Source: Lachnoclostridium sp. Marseille-P6806 (GTDB lineage Bacteria > Bacillota > Clostridia > Lachnospirales > Lachnospiraceae). From it: a DNA stretch of 64,000 nt. The stretch is from the NCBI RefSeq assembly GCF_900625025.1, contig NZ_LR130574.1:434001-498000 (forward strand), read 5' to 3'. The notes below the pieces were generated by a model that was not told the DNA's origin, ran no database searches, and saw only the letters and a program-made list of their open reading frames with translations. Within the stretch, counting starts at the first letter, position 1, and the number at the start of each line of letters is the position of its first letter. Shown here piece by piece: positions 62,819-64,000 of the stretch. A program made the translations under genes and the position numbers.

Positions 62819-62872
62819 GCTTTCACTTCCTCCTATGCTCTCGCTTCCCTCTGTACTTTCGATTCCCTCTGT
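62819..62872. repeat. 18 bp tandem repeat behind the MltG-like gene
   Basis: Three 18-base units start at 62819, 62837 and 62855. In the frame one base off from the MltG-like gene they encode TEGIES, TEGSES and IGGSES. The region is strongly purine-rich on the minus strand. Confidence 0.85.
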
Positions 62873-62876
62873 GTTC

Positions 62877-63284
62877 TCACCCCCCGTCTGATTCGGCATT
62901 GCTCGCAGACATGCGCTCCATCATCTCCTCCGGGAGCATCTCACTGCTCAGCTCATAGGTTCCCGCCGTCAGCTTTCCGTCATACTCCGAGAACTTGAGC
63001 TGCACGCGGAAGACCAGACTGCTCTCGATCAGATCCTCGTCCGCGAGGAGCCTCGCGATCGCGGCATCCGACATATCCGAGGTGATCGTCACGGAGGCTG
63101 TGATCCCCTCGCCGGCGCGGTCCCGCGCTTTTGGCGAAAAGATGCTGTACCCCAGCGCATACATCCGCTTCGTCTCGCTGATAAAAAAGAGAATCAGCAC
63201 CGCGATGACGACGTATTTTGCAATATTTCCCATCAGATCCGGAATGCCCTGACGGCGATTGAACACTTCCCTGCGTCTTTTCAC
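62877..63284 (-). CDS. Short MltG/YceG-like membrane protein
   Basis: A 135-residue protein. One transmembrane helix (about 22-42) precedes a LysM-like domain: ITSDMSDAAIARLLADEDLI, then ESSLVFRVQLKFS and GKLTAGTYELSSEMLPEEMM. This matches the N-terminal part of the endolytic transglycosylase MltG, but the catalytic domain is absent. In B. subtilis mltG (yrrL) also precedes trmR, so the order is conserved. The start is GTG at 63284; its GAGG site lies inside the last codons of rnj. The frame stops at TGA right after a G6 tract. A one-base loss there would add about 20 acidic residues, ending at 62813. Confidence 0.78.
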   Translation of the reverse strand: MKRRREVFNRRQGIPDLMGNIAKYVVIAVLILFFISETKRMYALGYSIFSPKARDRAGEGITASVTITSDMSDAAIARLLADEDLIESSLVFRVQLKFSEYDGKLTAGTYELSSEMLPEEMMERMSASNAESDGG

Positions 63285-63286
63285 AC

Positions 63287-64000
63287 TTAGACCTCAAGAA
63301 TCATCGGAATAATCATCGGTCTGCGCTGCGTCTTTTTCCAGAAATAATCGCTCAGCTCCTCGCGGACAGCCGCCTTGAGCTTGTTCCAGTCCGAAATTCC
63401 CTTTGCCTTGCAGCCAAGGATCGCTTCTCTCGCGATGGCCGTCGCCTCATCCATGAGCTGGTCCGCCTCTTTCAGATAGACGAAGCCGCGCGAGGTCACC
63501 TCCGGCCCGGACACCATCTCGCCCATATAGCCGTCGATGGCAAAAGACACCATGACCACGCCGTCCTCCGCCAGATGCTGGCGATCCCTCAGCACGACGT
63601 TTCCGACATCGCCGACGCCCAGTCCGTCGACCATGATCGCCCCGGTCTGCACACGGCCGTTGATACGGGCTTTTTCTCCGTCCAGCTCAAGGATATCCCC
63701 GGAATGGAGAATGAAAATCTCCTTGCTGTCATAGCCGAGGTCGCGCGCGATCTTGGCCTGCGCCTTGAGGTGCTTGTATTCGCCGTGCACCGGAACGCAG
63801 AACTTCGGCTGCACCAGCGTGTAAATGAGCTTAATCTCCTCCTGACAGGGGTGCCCGGACACATGCACATCCTGAAAAATCACATCCGCACCTTTCATCA
63901 GCAGGCGGTTGATCACGTTTGTGACCGACTTCTCATTGCCCGGAATCGGGTTCGACGAGAAGATGATCGTGTCGCCGGGGCCGATATGGATCTTGCGGTG
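63287..64000 (-). CDS. rnj: Ribonuclease J, C-terminal part
   Basis: The C-terminal 237 codons of an RNase J, a metallo-beta-lactamase/beta-CASP exo- and endoribonuclease; the 5' part lies beyond the window. PGDTIIFSSNPIPGNEKSVT is the beta-CASP region, and DVHVSGHPCQEEIKLIYTLV carries the conserved SGH motif. KFCVPVHGEYKHL and the C-terminal domain follow (residues from GVGDVGNVVL). The gene ends in TAA at 63287, 3 bases before the GTG of the MltG-like gene, so the two are cotranscribed. Confidence 0.96.
   Translation of the reverse strand, partial: HRKIHIGPGDTIIFSSNPIPGNEKSVTNVINRLLMKGADVIFQDVHVSGHPCQEEIKLIYTLVQPKFCVPVHGEYKHLKAQAKIARDLGYDSKEIFILHSGDILELDGEKARINGRVQTGAIMVDGLGVGDVGNVVLRDRQHLAEDGVVMVSFAIDGYMGEMVSGPEVTSRGFVYLKEADQLMDEATAIAREAILGCKAKGISDWNKLKAAVREELSDYFWKKTQRRPMIIPMILEV

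Noticed and set aside
62653..62826. Longer TrmR N-terminus starting near 62826
   Set aside because: It would translate through a terminator and the dispersed element into a basic, unconserved sequence. The ATG at 62652 has its own ribosome-binding site and matches the family length.

Overview
The window looks like a piece of chromosome from a GC-rich anaerobic Firmicute, most likely a gut Lachnospiraceae-type Clostridium. The basis is the gene content: a type III glutamine synthetase, RNase J, a FtsEX/LytM cassette, a TrmR-TrhP tRNA-modification pair, YesMN-type two-component systems and many CUT1 sugar transporters that lack their own ATPase. Shine-Dalgarno sites are strong, and TTG or GTG starts are common. 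Nearly all genes lie on the minus strand. I saw no phage, insertion sequence, CRISPR array or plasmid gene.

Layout. 0-6.3 kb: 5' part of uvrB with an SOS-box promoter, then (read on the minus strand) a CdaR/PucR-like regulator, ftsE, ftsX, a coiled-coil LytM peptidase and a C-terminal processing protease. 6.4-6.8 kb: a 54-55 bp tandem repeat. 6.8-15 kb: housekeeping and small genes (CPBP protease, CvfB, acyl-ACP thioesterase, alanyl-tRNA editing protein, an exported four-repeat protein, signal peptidase I, Nudix hydrolase, cupin, XRE regulator with a membrane partner). 15.3-23.2 kb: LacI-controlled GH78 rhamnoside locus. 23.5 kb: tRNA-Ala(GGC). 23.6-30.3 kb: GH32 beta-fructoside locus with a divergent LacI regulator and two operators. 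30.5-34.9 kb: enolase and an ArsR - HMA protein - P1B-ATPase metal-efflux operon. 35-43.6 kb: GH95 fucosidase, LplABC-type transporter and a divergent YesMN system. 43.7-58 kb: a long minus-strand run of MATE pump, YesMN pair, CUT1 transporter, GH78-like rhamnosidase and GH38 alpha-mannosidase. 58.3-64 kb: tRNA-Gln(CTG), glnN, trhP-like U32 protein, trmR, a short MltG-like protein and rnj.

The four sugar loci share one plan: a lipoprotein binding protein, two permeases, no ATPase gene, and glycosidases without signal peptides. Oligosaccharides (rhamnosylated, fucosylated, mannosylated, fructosylated) are therefore probably imported intact, powered by a shared ATPase encoded elsewhere, and degraded in the cytoplasm. 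In every locus a hairpin or terminator follows the binding-protein gene, which should raise binding-protein expression above that of the genes after it.

The most unusual signals are structural. One is a dispersed element of about 65-75 bp that ends in a ribosome-binding site and sits directly in front of four unrelated start codons. Another is a 51 bp copy of the MATE gene, read in another frame, forming the last codons of the GH38 gene. In-frame 15 or 18 bp tandem repeats occur inside or at the end of at least four unrelated proteins. The MltG-like gene has a G6 tract at which a one-base shift would add a repetitive acidic tail.
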